DNA of 64,000 nt from an uncultured Pseudomonadota bacterium (GCA_903828595.1 CAIKMS010000015.1:62001-126000); one strand, 5' to 3'. Counted from the stretch's first letter, positions 25,770 to 35,616 are shown. Notes: generated from the sequence alone by a model not told the origin. Numbers and translations: made by a program.

Positions 25770-26927
25770 TTAATCCATGTGATTTGCGCGTAACTCATTT
25801 AACGGATAAAAGGTTCCGCGCCAACGGATACCGCCCTGCCAATGGGTCAACACTAAGGCCCTGAGCATTAACCACGCACCCACAAGACCAAACGGGCCGA
25901 GCAGTAAGCCGGCCCAGGGCGCTGTGCCAAACTGTCGCGCGAAAAATAAACCCTCTAAAAAAGCAATCAAACACAGTCCCGCATTCAACCACCAGCCCGT
26001 ACCCTGCAAAAACAGCAGTGCCACCGGTGGCCATACGAGAAACAACAGGTTAGCCGCTACACCGGCCAAAACCAGCCCCGCTTTATAATCCACACCTGCG
26101 TATAAGTTTTTCATCAGGCCGGTCTGTAACTGCCGCCAATTGGAGTACCACTCCACACTCACCGCCCCACCACCGATCAAAAAGTCCTGGGTGTGCCCGG
26201 AAAATTTTAGCGCCTTGCCTAATTTAAGATCGTCATCAGGACGCATTTTCAACCGCTCATGACCACCGATAGCCTTGTATGCGCTAGCGCGAACTAAATT
26301 AAAAGCACCAATACCGATGTGGGCCGTGGACCGAGGATTGCGCAACGCCCAGGGTCGGGTAATCGTCACGAACAACAAACCAAAATACAGCGGAAACTGC
26401 CGCAAGAAAAAACCGGGCATGGTGGCGCGCGGACCGACCACCAGATGATCCAGATGTTGCTCCTCGGCGTAGCCGATCGCGCGGTTTAACACCTCGGGAG
26501 CCAGCAGGACATCGGCATCGGTAAACAAGATCCAATCCCCGTCCGCGGCGGCAGCCGCCAAATGATTCGCATGATTTTTGCCCAACCAGCCGGCCGGCAA
26601 GGTAGTCACCGTGAGTACTTTTAGGTTAGGCCAGTGGATCGCCTGACGCGCCAGAATGGCGGCGGTCGCGTCGGTGGACCGATCATCAACAACGATGACC
26701 TCAAAACTGGGGTACTGCAGACGTCGCCAAGTATCCAGGGCTTCTCCAATTTTGCGGGCCTCATTACGCGCTGGAGCGATCACAGATACTCTCGGCCAAG
26801 AGCCCGACGGGTCGGGCAAATCATCCGTCGGCAGATACCGCAAGTGCCGGCAACCTCCTATCCGCCACAGGGCGAGTGGCAAACAAAACATCAAGGAGCC
26901 TAGGGCCACCATTACCGCCACACTCAT
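25770..26927 (-). CDS. Membrane GT2 glycosyltransferase (HpnB/CrtQ-like)
   Basis: 385 residues: one N-terminal membrane helix, a GT-A domain (about 45-270) and three or four C-terminal helices. Catalytic features are VIVVDDRSTDAT (near 98), the nucleotide-sugar DxD in LFTDADVLL (near 147) and MRPDDDLKLGKAL. The GWLGKNHA segment and the closing RWRGTFYPLNELR are typical of the hopanoid/carotenoid-associated GT2 group. No hopanoid or carotenoid genes are next to it, so the lipid acceptor is unknown. It is divergent from the GH17-GT2 fusion at 27155, and both may be involved in envelope glycans. Confidence 0.87.
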   Translation of the reverse strand: MSVAVMVALGSLMFCLPLALWRIGGCRHLRYLPTDDLPDPSGSWPRVSVIAPARNEARKIGEALDTWRRLQYPSFEVIVVDDRSTDATAAILARQAIHWPNLKVLTVTTLPAGWLGKNHANHLAAAAADGDWILFTDADVLLAPEVLNRAIGYAEEQHLDHLVVGPRATMPGFFLRQFPLYFGLLFVTITRPWALRNPRSTAHIGIGAFNLVRASAYKAIGGHERLKMRPDDDLKLGKALKFSGHTQDFLIGGGAVSVEWYSNWRQLQTGLMKNLYAGVDYKAGLVLAGVAANLLFLVWPPVALLFLQGTGWWLNAGLCLIAFLEGLFFARQFGTAPWAGLLLGPFGLVGAWLMLRALVLTHWQGGIRWRGTFYPLNELRANHMD

Positions 26928-27154
26928 AAGCCTATCCTTGCCAGAGGGTCGCTGCCCAATGGCCTAAAAGTTCGCCCCTGTGGCTGCAGACCCGAGGCCT
27001 CAATGACAATTGCATTAATACTCAAAGTAACGCATTTCGTCGCCCTCGCGTCCCCGGCAGACTCAAGGGTGGGATGTTGCGAGCCGATAGCGTAGCTTGG
27101 CCGTACTAAAACACCCCGGTCGCTCAGTTAAGTCTATTTGAGAAATCCTACTCT

Positions 27155-29782
27155 ATGAAGATTCCTGGCCTGCCTATCGCCCTGTTGTTCGCCATCGCCA
27201 CGATCGCCACCTGGGCCTACTTTAACCAACCAGAAGCGGAGCCGGAGTGGCCCCACGAGGTCCAGGGGTTTGCTTTCTCGCCCTATCAGGCTGATCAAAA
27301 TGCCATGACCCAGGAGTTTCCAACCCGGGAGCAGATCGCCAAAGATCTGGATCTGCTAAAAGGAAAGACCCACGCTATTCGTACCTACGATGTCGACGGG
27401 ACCATGGCGCTGATTCCAGAACTTGCCCAGCAGCGCGACATCAAAGTCACCCTGGGCATCTGGCTAGACTCGCGCCTAGAGCACAACGAAGAAGAAATTA
27501 CCAAGGGCATTGAGTTGGCTCGCCAGTACCCGAACATTGTTCGCGTCATGGTAGGCAATGAATCGATGCTGCGTGGCGACATGCCGCTTGCTGATTTTGT
27601 GAAGTACTTAGATCGAGTGCGAGGCGCGGTTGATCAACCGGTGAGCACGGCAGAGCCCTGGCATGTCTGGCTCAACAACAAAGAACTTGCCGATCACGTC
27701 GACTTCATCACCGTGCACTTACTGCCCTACTGGGAAGGCCTGAAAGTTGATAAAGCGGTGGATTACTCGATTCACATGCTTAAGGCGGTTGAGGCCAAAT
27801 ATCCGGGCAAACGCGTCATTATTGGTGAGGTTGGCTGGCCGTCGAACGGTAGGACCCGCGAAAATGCAGTGGCTTCGGAATCCAATGAAGCGCTTTTTCT
27901 TCGCCGATTCTTGGCGTGGGCTGAGCGTGAAAAGTACGTCTACTACATCATGGAGGCGTTTGATCAGCCGTGGAAGCGGCAGATTGAAAGCGGTGTGGGC
28001 GCCTACTGGGGCGTTTATGACGCCAACCGCCAGCCAAAATTCGAATTCACCAAACCCATCGTACGCACGCCGCAGTGGGTGCTGCTAGCGAGCGTTTCCG
28101 TGATTCTTTCGGTGGTGCTGCTGTCTTGGTTCTATACCCACTCGGGTGGCCTGCGTAACCGCGGACGTAGTTTTCTGGCTCTCATCGTCTATGCAACATC
28201 AGCGTTGACGACTTGGATCATCTACGATTACTCGCAGCAGTACATGACCTTCACCAGCTTAAGCGTTGGTATTTTGTTATTTATCGGCATGCTAGGTGTG
28301 ATCGCAGTCCTGCTGGCCGAAGCCCATGAGTGGGCCGAGGCGCACTGGGTGAAGCGGCATAGACGTCTTTTGATAGGGCCTGCTGATGATGCGCAACCCA
28401 CGTACTTACCCAAAGTGTCTATTCATGTTCCTTGCTATAACGAACCACCGGACATGGTTATCCAGACGCTCGATGCTCTGGCGGCGCTTGACTATGCCGA
28501 CTTTGAAGTCCTTATCATCGATAACAACACTAAAGATGAATCCGTCTGGCGGCCAGTAGAAGAATACTGCGTGCGTTTAGGCTCACGCTTTCGTTTCTTT
28601 CACGTTGACCCACTGGCCGGCTTCAAGGCCGGAGCACTGAATTTTGCCCTTGCCCATACCGATCCTAAAGCTGAGGTCGTTGGTGTTATTGACAGCGACT
28701 ATATGGTTAAGCCCAACTGGCTGCGCGACCTGGTGCCGGCGCTAGCCAACCAAAAGCTGGCCATTGTACAGGCACCCCAGGACTACCGTGATGACGGCCA
28801 GAGCGCCTTCAAGGCGATGTGTCATGCTGAATATCGCGGGTTTTTTCATATAGGCATGATCACCCGCAATGAACGCAACGCGATCATTCAGCACGGCACC
28901 ATGACCTTGGTACGCCGATCCGTGCTGGATCGATTAGGCTGGGCAGAATGGTGCATTACTGAGGATGCCGAGTTAGGTCTGCGCGTCTTTGAGGAAGGCT
29001 TGGAGGCTACCTACATACCGGACAGTTACGGCCAGGGCCTGATGCCAGATACCTTCATCGACTTTAAAAAGCAGCGCTTTCGCTGGGCGTATGGCGCAAT
29101 GCAGATCCTCAGAGCGCATACCGCACAGCTTTTCAGTAAAAAGAACTCGACGTTGACTTCGGGTCAACGCTATCACTTCTTAGCTGGCTGGTTACCTTGG
29201 GTAGCTGATGGATTGAACCTCGGGTTTAATTTTTGTGCGCTTATCTGGACAACTTTGATGGTGGCGTTCCCCACCAAAATTGATGCACCCCTGGCTATCT
29301 TTGCGGTTTTACCGCTGTCTTTGTTCGTGTTTAAGCTCGCCAAGCTGATGCACCTTTATAGCGTGCGCGTGGGTGCTAACTCGCGGCAAACCATTGCGGC
29401 GTGTATCGCCGGTTTGGGGCTGGCTCACACTATTGGCCTTGCGGTGCTCAAAGGTTTATTCACCAATAACGAGCCGTTCTTCCGTACTCCCAAGAATGCC
29501 AACGCGCAGACCATCTTAGGCGCGCTATCGGCGTGTCGTGAAGAAGGCCTGATGGCTATTGCCCTGATGCTTGGTGCCTATGCCGTATCGTGCATTGCGC
29601 TGATGGACAGTCCGGATCTGCGGGCTTGGGTGGTCGTGATGTTGGTGCAGTCCGTTCCGTATCTATCGGCGGTGCTTGTCTCTGTTATGAGCGCGACCCA
29701 AATGCCAGCCTGGGTCATCGGCCGCGGATATCACGAGATCGAGGCCGACGAGGATGGCGTGGATCAGACAGTAACGAGTTAA
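27155..29782 (+). CDS. GH17-GT2 fusion: putative beta-1,3-glucan synthase/glucanosyl enzyme
   Basis: 875-residue membrane protein. After an N-terminal helix, residues of about 35-300 form a GH17 domain facing the periplasm, with the acid E136 in MVGNES and the nucleophile E225 in IGEVGWPS. Several helices (about 305-390) lead to a cytosolic processive GT2 domain: VSIHVPCYNE, IIDNNT, the D513-S-D515 pair, ITEDAELGLR and the QRFRW motif in KKQRFRWAYG. Further helices follow. GH17 enzymes act on beta-1,3-glucans, and NdvB/NdvC systems make cyclic beta-glucans with such parts, so a beta-glucan that is polymerised and then trimmed or branched by one chain is the likely product. Confidence 0.9.
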   Translation: MKIPGLPIALLFAIATIATWAYFNQPEAEPEWPHEVQGFAFSPYQADQNAMTQEFPTREQIAKDLDLLKGKTHAIRTYDVDGTMALIPELAQQRDIKVTLGIWLDSRLEHNEEEITKGIELARQYPNIVRVMVGNESMLRGDMPLADFVKYLDRVRGAVDQPVSTAEPWHVWLNNKELADHVDFITVHLLPYWEGLKVDKAVDYSIHMLKAVEAKYPGKRVIIGEVGWPSNGRTRENAVASESNEALFLRRFLAWAEREKYVYYIMEAFDQPWKRQIESGVGAYWGVYDANRQPKFEFTKPIVRTPQWVLLASVSVILSVVLLSWFYTHSGGLRNRGRSFLALIVYATSALTTWIIYDYSQQYMTFTSLSVGILLFIGMLGVIAVLLAEAHEWAEAHWVKRHRRLLIGPADDAQPTYLPKVSIHVPCYNEPPDMVIQTLDALAALDYADFEVLIIDNNTKDESVWRPVEEYCVRLGSRFRFFHVDPLAGFKAGALNFALAHTDPKAEVVGVIDSDYMVKPNWLRDLVPALANQKLAIVQAPQDYRDDGQSAFKAMCHAEYRGFFHIGMITRNERNAIIQHGTMTLVRRSVLDRLGWAEWCITEDAELGLRVFEEGLEATYIPDSYGQGLMPDTFIDFKKQRFRWAYGAMQILRAHTAQLFSKKNSTLTSGQRYHFLAGWLPWVADGLNLGFNFCALIWTTLMVAFPTKIDAPLAIFAVLPLSLFVFKLAKLMHLYSVRVGANSRQTIAACIAGLGLAHTIGLAVLKGLFTNNEPFFRTPKNANAQTILGALSACREEGLMAIALMLGAYAVSCIALMDSPDLRAWVVVMLVQSVPYLSAVLVSVMSATQMPAWVIGRGYHEIEADEDGVDQTVTS

Positions 29783-29800
29783 AACGCCGCCTAGTACAGG

Positions 29801-29830
29801 ACGAGAATGATGCGAATCATTCTCGTTTGT
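29801..29830 (+). terminator. Palindrome downstream of the GH17-GT2 gene: terminator or Fur-like site
   Basis: Perfect 11-bp arms ACGAGAATGAT / ATCATTCTCGT (29801-29811 with 29816-29826) around GCGA, followed by TTGTTC. Position 19 bases after a stop codon and the GNRA-type loop fit a terminator. The arms also resemble half-sites of a Fur box, although the 4-base centre is not the usual spacing. Confidence 0.55.
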
Positions 29831-30018
29831 TCAGGCGATGATGTTTTATTCCTCATCTTCGGAAAATACACAGATAAACAGTCAGCACAGCCGGCGACAA
29901 CGGCCGCGCAGCGCCTTAAAATGCAGCGACAGTTTTTAAAACGACGTAGTTCCCCTAGGGCGCCTTAACACCGCTCGTAGATTACGTGAGTATTTTTGTA
30001 TCCATCAGGAGTATCACT

Positions 30019-30345
30019 GTGAGCCAATCGCTATACCCCCGCCGAGCCGTACTTAAAGGTGCGCTGACCGGTCTCGCCGCCATTCCCGTTGTAGCCTTGA
30101 TCGGCGAAGCGCAAGCCGCCACTAAAGTCGACCCAACGGGCGCTCAAGCTAAGGCTTTAGGCTATGTTGCTGACTCCAGCAAGATCGATGCAGCTGCAAC
30201 CCCAAGCTACAAAGCAGGCTCTAAGTGCGTCAGCTGCGTGCAGTGGCAGGGCAAGCCTACCGACGCTGAAGCCGGTTGCATGATTTTCGCCGGCAACCTA
30301 GTCGCCGCCAACGGCTGGTGCAAGGTTTACGCCAAAAAGGCTTAA
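30019..30345 (+). CDS. hip: High-potential iron-sulfur protein (HiPIP)
   Basis: Small periplasmic electron carrier with one [4Fe-4S] cluster. From the GTG at 30019 (AGGAG 7 bases upstream) the product is 108 residues. The Tat signal has the twin arginine in YPRRAVLKGAL (R8-R9) and cleavage near AQA-AT; Tat export fits a folded cofactor protein. The four cluster cysteines are C70-x2-C73-x13-C87-x13-C101, the HiPIP spacing. An upstream in-frame start at 29986 would disrupt the signal peptide and has no ribosome site. HiPIP can donate electrons to photosynthetic reaction centres or terminal oxidases; no such genes are in this window. Confidence 0.95.
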   Translation: MSQSLYPRRAVLKGALTGLAAIPVVALIGEAQAATKVDPTGAQAKALGYVADSSKIDAAATPSYKAGSKCVSCVQWQGKPTDAEAGCMIFAGNLVAANGWCKVYAKKA

Positions 30346-30368
30346 GCCTAGTGGTGTGACTTTGAGGG

Positions 30369-30395
30369 CTGGGTGGTGGTGGTGCCACCATCCAG
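30369..30395 (+). terminator. Hairpin after the HiPIP gene
   Basis: An 11-bp stem, CTGGGTGGTGG with CCACCATCCAG (one G-T pair), 5-base loop, 23 bases past the stop codon. The following TCTTAG is only weakly T-rich. Confidence 0.55.
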
Positions 30396-30553
30396 TCTTA
30401 GCTAGAGCGGAAATCACCCTATCCGTCTGGCGAATTTTGAAATAATCCAACAAAATCTTGGTAGATCGGGGTTCAAATAAACCTTGTTCTTTCGGGCTTA
30501 GTGACCCACGGGCCACCGCCATCCCCCCCCTCACCCATCGTCAAAGGGTCACC

Positions 30554-32200
30554 ATGCCACGCCTCTTGTGCTTGTTGCGCTTACTATCCTTAGCCGTGTT
30601 GATCCTCAGCATGAGCCCAACCACTGCGCAGTCGGCTGATGTGCGCGAGGAAATTCGTGAGCAACTCGACAGCAGCGCGGCCACAGCCAAAGTGGCAGCA
30701 CCCCGCGAAGCCCTGCTATCGACAAGCCTGCTGTCAACGCTCTACACGCAGGCCAACTTTGAACCTCAATGGGTGCCTGCACAGGTAAATAACCTGCTGA
30801 ACGCGCTGGAGCAGTTACGTGATGACGGACTCAATCCAGCCGACTATCACTTCAGCGCATTGCGCGAGCTGAATCAAAACAGTAGCAAAAGTTTTTCAGA
30901 CCGCGCGCGCCTGGACCTTCTGGCCAGCGACGGATTAGCTCTGGCCATCACGCATCTGTATGCAGGCAAAGTGGATCCACGCTCGTTGGATCCCAACTGG
31001 AATTTCAACAGCAAGCCAGTAACCGATGCGGCAGTGCTTGAGGCGGTAAAACATGCCCTATCCACTGGCAACATCGCCGGTGAACTAGACGCGGCACGGC
31101 CTGGCAACGCCATGTACGGGCGTGGGCGCGAGTTCTTAAAAAGCTACCGCCAAATCGCCGCCCGTGGCGGCTGGCCACATATCGCTAACGGCCCGGCGTT
31201 AAAGCCTGGCATGACCGACTCCCGGGTGCCCGCACTGCGAGCACGTTTAGCGGCCGAAGGCTTTATTAAAGATGGCACGGACACCTCAACTCTTTATGAC
31301 CCTGCTTTAAAAACAGCCGTTCAGCAGTTTCAGGAGCGGCACCTATTAGAAGCGGACGGAAACATCGGCGCGGGTACTCTAAAAGAGCTCAACCTGTCTG
31401 CCGAGGAGCGCGTCAATCAAATACGCGTGAATTTAGAACGGGCTCGCTGGGTACTGCACGAGATTGGCAATGAGGATCATGTGCTCGTGGATATCGCCGG
31501 CTACGGCGTGCGCTATATGCACGAACAAAAAGCAATCTGGCAGTCCAAAGTCATAGTCGGTCAGCCGTTTCGCAAAACACCATCGTTTCGCGCGGAAATT
31601 CAGTACGTGGTGTTTAATCCGACGTGGACGGTGCCTCCAGGGATTTTGGAAAAAGACATCCTGCCTATGATGAAAAAGGGCGTTAACGTCCTTGATAAAA
31701 AGCATCTTAAGGTCATTGATAATCAGGGCCGACCCGTGGACCCTAAGAGCATCGTCTGGTCGCACTACAGCGCGAGAAATTTTCCCTACATGCTTCGTCA
31801 GGATGCCGGCGACGAAAATGCGCTGGGTCGCGTGAAAATCATGTTCCCGAACCCGTATTTGGTATACCTGCATGACACACCGAGCCGCTCGCTGTTCGAG
31901 AAGGACCGGCGCAATTTCAGCTCAGGATGCATCCGCGTTCAAAAGCCCTTGGAACTGGCCGAGCGTGTCCTGGCTGACCCAGCCGCCTGGAACCCTGCGT
32001 CTATTGACGCGGTAGTAGCTTCGGGGGAGACGCGCACCGTCAACTTAAAGCGCAAGATCCCCGTGCTGCTGATCTATTGGACCGTGGATCAGGATGCCTC
32101 GGGCGCCACGGTATTTAAACCGGACGTCTACAACGAGGATGCGCCGCTGCTCAAAGCGCTGGATGGAACCGTGGTTAGCCGAAAACGTAAGGCCGCGTGA
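30554..32200 (+). CDS. L,D-transpeptidase, YcbB/LdtD type
   Basis: Periplasmic peptidoglycan cross-linking enzyme, 548 residues from the ATG at 30554 (AAAGGG upstream; a signal peptide with hydrophobic LLRLLSLAVLILSM follows). The domain order is as in YcbB: an N-terminal scaffold domain (LLSTLYTQANFEPQWV, LRDDGLNPADYHFSAL), a peptidoglycan-binding domain near 220-275 (LRARLAAEG...VQQFQERH), then the YkuD catalytic domain with H440 in VYLHDTPS and nucleophile C459 in SSGCIRV. It makes 3-3 cross-links between diaminopimelate residues. An NlpC/P60 hydrolase follows on the opposite strand, so peptidoglycan enzymes cluster here. Confidence 0.93.
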   Translation: MPRLLCLLRLLSLAVLILSMSPTTAQSADVREEIREQLDSSAATAKVAAPREALLSTSLLSTLYTQANFEPQWVPAQVNNLLNALEQLRDDGLNPADYHFSALRELNQNSSKSFSDRARLDLLASDGLALAITHLYAGKVDPRSLDPNWNFNSKPVTDAAVLEAVKHALSTGNIAGELDAARPGNAMYGRGREFLKSYRQIAARGGWPHIANGPALKPGMTDSRVPALRARLAAEGFIKDGTDTSTLYDPALKTAVQQFQERHLLEADGNIGAGTLKELNLSAEERVNQIRVNLERARWVLHEIGNEDHVLVDIAGYGVRYMHEQKAIWQSKVIVGQPFRKTPSFRAEIQYVVFNPTWTVPPGILEKDILPMMKKGVNVLDKKHLKVIDNQGRPVDPKSIVWSHYSARNFPYMLRQDAGDENALGRVKIMFPNPYLVYLHDTPSRSLFEKDRRNFSSGCIRVQKPLELAERVLADPAAWNPASIDAVVASGETRTVNLKRKIPVLLIYWTVDQDASGATVFKPDVYNEDAPLLKALDGTVVSRKRKAA

Positions 32201-32523
32201 GTTTTTAGATCCACAAAAGCAAACGGCCGGCTTTCGCCGGCCGTTCACGACCCCATTCTTCGCCCTGATCGCTCGTCTGCCCGTTGCGTCTCGTAGCTGT
32301 CGACTTACTGCCGATCAACCCGGACTCAACGGTGGCGTTGCCGCCTTAGTCCCTGCCCCCAATTCTTTGTGATCGAGTGGCGGTCCTGCCTATTACGAAT
32401 ACAAGTCCCATGCCAACACGCGTAAAATTCAATGAATACAGCTATTTAATGAACAAGAGCTACTGACGCGATCGGACCGGAACATGGGCTTGTAAAAAAA
32501 CCCGACAATCGACGCTCGCCTGC
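32201..32523. other. Convergent intergenic stretch
   Basis: 323 bases between the L,D-transpeptidase and the NlpC/P60 gene. It starts with a GC-rich hairpin (32222-32245) and ends with a run of seven A bases (about 32495-32501), which on the minus strand gives a T-tract shortly after the NlpC/P60 stop, without a strong stem. Nothing else is recognised. Confidence 0.5.
32222..32245 (+). terminator. GC-rich hairpin after the L,D-transpeptidase gene
   Basis: Perfect 10-bp stem AACGGCCGGC / GCCGGCCGTT around a TTTC loop, 22 bases past the stop. There is no T-tract, so it is either a weak terminator or an mRNA 3'-end stabiliser. Confidence 0.55.
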
Positions 32524-33024
32524 TTAGGGCGGGGTCACGCGCGCCGCACCAGCAAAGCCCAGCTCAAAAAAGGGCGAATCCAAATGAGCGATGGACACCG
32601 ATTTGCCGGTACGCGGGGCATGCACGAACTCGCCGCCGCCCAGATAAATCCCGACGTGATCGGCCGGCGTGGCAAAAAACAACAGATCACCAGGTTGCAG
32701 GTTAGCCAAGGACACCGCAGGTAATCGATCTCGCTGCAGGCCGGCTTGCCGTGGCAGGTCCACTGCCAGCGATTTAAAGACGTACCAAACCAAACCACTG
32801 CAATCAAACCCTTGCGGATCCTGACCACCGTAACGATAAGGCACTCCGACCAAGCTACGCGCCTTGGCAGCCGCTCGGCTGCCTAAAGCCGACGGGCTGG
32901 GCTCCGGCATACCAGGCACCGTTATCCTTGCGGACTCTGGCTCTGGCACGGGACGCCGGGGTGGCGCGCTGCTACAGCCCACTAAGAGCCACCCGGCGAG
33001 GAGCAAAATACGGATAAGGCGCAT
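32524..33024 (-). CDS. NlpC/P60 family lipoprotein, peptidoglycan endopeptidase
   Basis: 166 residues. The lipobox LLVGC puts the lipidated Cys at 17. A Pro-rich linker leads to an NlpC/P60 domain with the complete Cys-His-His triad: C75 in FDCSGLVWYVF, H123 in DHVGIYLGGG and H135 in FVHAPRTG. The family (Spr/MepS-like) cleaves D-Glu-diaminopimelate or D-Ala-diaminopimelate bonds in peptidoglycan. It is divergent from hrpB and convergent with the L,D-transpeptidase gene. Confidence 0.93.
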   Translation of the reverse strand: MRLIRILLLAGWLLVGCSSAPPRRPVPEPESARITVPGMPEPSPSALGSRAAAKARSLVGVPYRYGGQDPQGFDCSGLVWYVFKSLAVDLPRQAGLQRDRLPAVSLANLQPGDLLFFATPADHVGIYLGGGEFVHAPRTGKSVSIAHLDSPFFELGFAGAARVTPP

Positions 33025-33105
33025 GCTGAGAGTCTATCTCAAGCCAGCGGCTGGCCGCGGCCACACGCTTTACATCGACAGATAGCCTTTAGTGTCCTAC
33101 CTTGC

Positions 33106-35616
33106 ATGCCGATGTCCACGCCGCGCTTTACTCTGCCCGATCTCCCCGTGTGCGCCGTGCTGCCGGAGCTGCTTTCTCAGTTAAGCACCCACGCCGGTGT
33201 GGTTTTAGAAGCCCCTCCCGGGGCCGGCAAGAGCACGGTGGTGCCGCTCGCGTTGCTACAAAGTGAGCTAACAGGCAATCAGCGCATTCTAATGTTAGAA
33301 CCCCGACGACTGGCGGCGCGAACGGTAGCGCATCGGATGAGCTCAACACTCGGTGAGCCCGTTGGACAAACCGTAGGTTATCGCACCCGACTCGATACAG
33401 CAGTCAGTGCCCGCACGCGTATTGAGGTGATTACAGAAGGCATTTTACTGCGCCTGCTGGAAGCAGACCCCAGCCTGGCTGACGTCGCTTTCGTGGTATT
33501 TGATGAGTTTCATGAACGCAGCTTGCAGGCGGATCTGGGGCTCGCTTTGTGTTTAGACGCCAGAAAGCAGCTCGACGCGAACTTTAAAATACTGGTGATG
33601 TCAGCCACCTTAGACGGGCTGGCCGTTGCTCAATTACTGGGCGGTGCACCTATCGTTCGCGCGCAAGGTCGTCGCTATCCGGTTGAGGTGCGCTATGCCG
33701 CGCAGGCCGTGGATAGGCTGGTGCCAGCTGTCACCGCCACCGTTCGTAAAGCCTTAACGGAGGCGTCAGGTGATGTCTTGGTTTTCTTGCCCGGCACCGG
33801 TGAAATCCGCCAAACCGAAGCGGCCCTGCATTCGTCGCAGTTACCGTCCAACATCCACGTACTGAGCCTATACGGTGAGCTGGCCAGCGACGCTCAAGAT
33901 GCGGTTTTGCGCCCAGCGCCGGCCGGCAGCCGTAAAATCATTCTAGCCACGTCCATTGCTGAGACCTCTTTGACCATCGAGGGGGTGCGCATCGTGGTGG
34001 ATTCAGGACTCGCACGTCGCAACCTCTTTGATCCGGTCACCGGAATGAATGCCCTGGTCACCGTTCGTGCCTCGCTGTCCAGCGCCGAACAACGCCGCGG
34101 GCGTGCAGGACGAACAGCATCTGGTGTTTGCTATCGACTCTGGACGCAAAGCGCTGAGAGCAGTTTAGCCACCTACACCCCGGCTGAAATTCTGGAGGCC
34201 GATCTGGCACCTCTAGCTCTCGCGCTGGCCGTGTGGGGCACGCCGGCGCGTCAGTTAACCTGGTTAGATGCACCACCCGCACCGCATTTAAATCAAGCGC
34301 AGACGCTGCTTAAAGAACTCAATGCCTTAGATGACCAATACCGGCTGACGGAGACCGGCCGCCAAATGGCCAGCATGGGAATGCATCCGCGTCTAGCGCG
34401 CTTAAACGTGGCTGGCCGTGCTCTGGGTTGCGAGCGACTCAGTGCCGAACTGGCCGCCCTGCTCATGGAGCGCGATATTGTGCGTACACGTCCGCAAGAA
34501 CGTGATGCGGATCTGCGCAAGCGAATCTTGTTATTGCGCGGTGACGGCGTAGCGCACCTGGAGGCTGATCGCGCAGCGCTGGCACGTGCGCGTCAACTGG
34601 TTAAGCACAGCGGTGCAAGTGGGCTAACCGAACGTGATCACGTCGACTATGCAGGGGCCTTGTTAGCCGTAGCCTATCCGGATCGGATTGCAATGCGCCG
34701 TGGTGACACGGCACGTTACCTGCTGGCCAACGGTCGCGGCGCGAGCTTTAAGGACGTCGATGCGCTGAGCCGTTGCCCCTTACTGGTTATCGCCGAGCTC
34801 GACGGTGCCGATCGTGATGCACGTATTTTTTTAGCCGCACCGGTGTCGCTCGCGGCGTTAGCCGAGTCCGTGGGTCACCGCCTGCAGTGGGTAGATCAGG
34901 TGAGTTGGGATGACCGAGAACAAGCTGTCATGGCAAGGCGTGAGCGCCGCTTGGGCGCTTTGGTGCTGGAAGACAGGCCATGGCCGGAAGCACCCGAGGA
35001 AGCTCTCACGCAAGCCATGCTAGAGGGAATGAAGGCCATGGGCCTAAACGCCTTACCCTGGAGCCGAGATAGCAACGCACTCAAGCTGCGTGCGCAATTC
35101 ATCGCGGCGCTACCCGGTGAGGAAGGGCTGTGGCCTGATCTGAGCGATGAGGGCTTGTTAGCCAGTCTGAGCGATTGGCTACTCCCATGGCTTAGTGGCT
35201 GTACGCGTCGCAGCCACTTAAGTCGCCTGAACATGAGTCACATCGTAGAGGCCTTACTCGGCTATGAGCGAAAACAAAAACTCGATGCGTGGGCGCCCAC
35301 GCATTTAACCGTACCATCCGGTTCCAGACTGCCTATCGACTATGAAGGTGACAGCCCGGCGCTATCGGTGCGATTACAGGAGCTTTTTGGCCTAAAAAGC
35401 ACACCCCGACTGGCGGGTGGGCGTGTGCCACTGACTTTGCGTCTGACCTCGCCGGCCGGCCGACCCGTACAAGTCACCCGGGATTTAGACAGTTTCTGGG
35501 CGCGCGGCTACGCCGAAGTGCGTAAGGAGCTCAAAGGTCGTTATCCCAAGCACTACTGGCCTGAAGATCCGCTCACCGCCGAACCCACGGCGCGAGCGCG
35601 GCCTCGCCCAACCTAA
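33106..35616 (+). CDS. hrpB: ATP-dependent helicase HrpB
   Basis: 836-residue DEAH-type helicase, full length for HrpB. Walker A is APPGAGKST (39-44 core), motif II is DEFHERSLQADLGLAL, motif III SAT in LVMSATLDG, and motif VI QRRGRAGR is intact. Downstream are the HA2-type helical domain and the HrpB-specific C-terminus (YPKHYWPEDPLTAEPTARARP). HrpB is widespread in Proteobacteria, and its RNA substrate is not well established. Two ATGs (33106 and 33112) are close together and I cannot separate them. It converges on the DedA gene with a 13-base gap. Confidence 0.95.
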   Translation: MPMSTPRFTLPDLPVCAVLPELLSQLSTHAGVVLEAPPGAGKSTVVPLALLQSELTGNQRILMLEPRRLAARTVAHRMSSTLGEPVGQTVGYRTRLDTAVSARTRIEVITEGILLRLLEADPSLADVAFVVFDEFHERSLQADLGLALCLDARKQLDANFKILVMSATLDGLAVAQLLGGAPIVRAQGRRYPVEVRYAAQAVDRLVPAVTATVRKALTEASGDVLVFLPGTGEIRQTEAALHSSQLPSNIHVLSLYGELASDAQDAVLRPAPAGSRKIILATSIAETSLTIEGVRIVVDSGLARRNLFDPVTGMNALVTVRASLSSAEQRRGRAGRTASGVCYRLWTQSAESSLATYTPAEILEADLAPLALALAVWGTPARQLTWLDAPPAPHLNQAQTLLKELNALDDQYRLTETGRQMASMGMHPRLARLNVAGRALGCERLSAELAALLMERDIVRTRPQERDADLRKRILLLRGDGVAHLEADRAALARARQLVKHSGASGLTERDHVDYAGALLAVAYPDRIAMRRGDTARYLLANGRGASFKDVDALSRCPLLVIAELDGADRDARIFLAAPVSLAALAESVGHRLQWVDQVSWDDREQAVMARRERRLGALVLEDRPWPEAPEEALTQAMLEGMKAMGLNALPWSRDSNALKLRAQFIAALPGEEGLWPDLSDEGLLASLSDWLLPWLSGCTRRSHLSRLNMSHIVEALLGYERKQKLDAWAPTHLTVPSGSRLPIDYEGDSPALSVRLQELFGLKSTPRLAGGRVPLTLRLTSPAGRPVQVTRDLDSFWARGYAEVRKELKGRYPKHYWPEDPLTAEPTARARPRPT

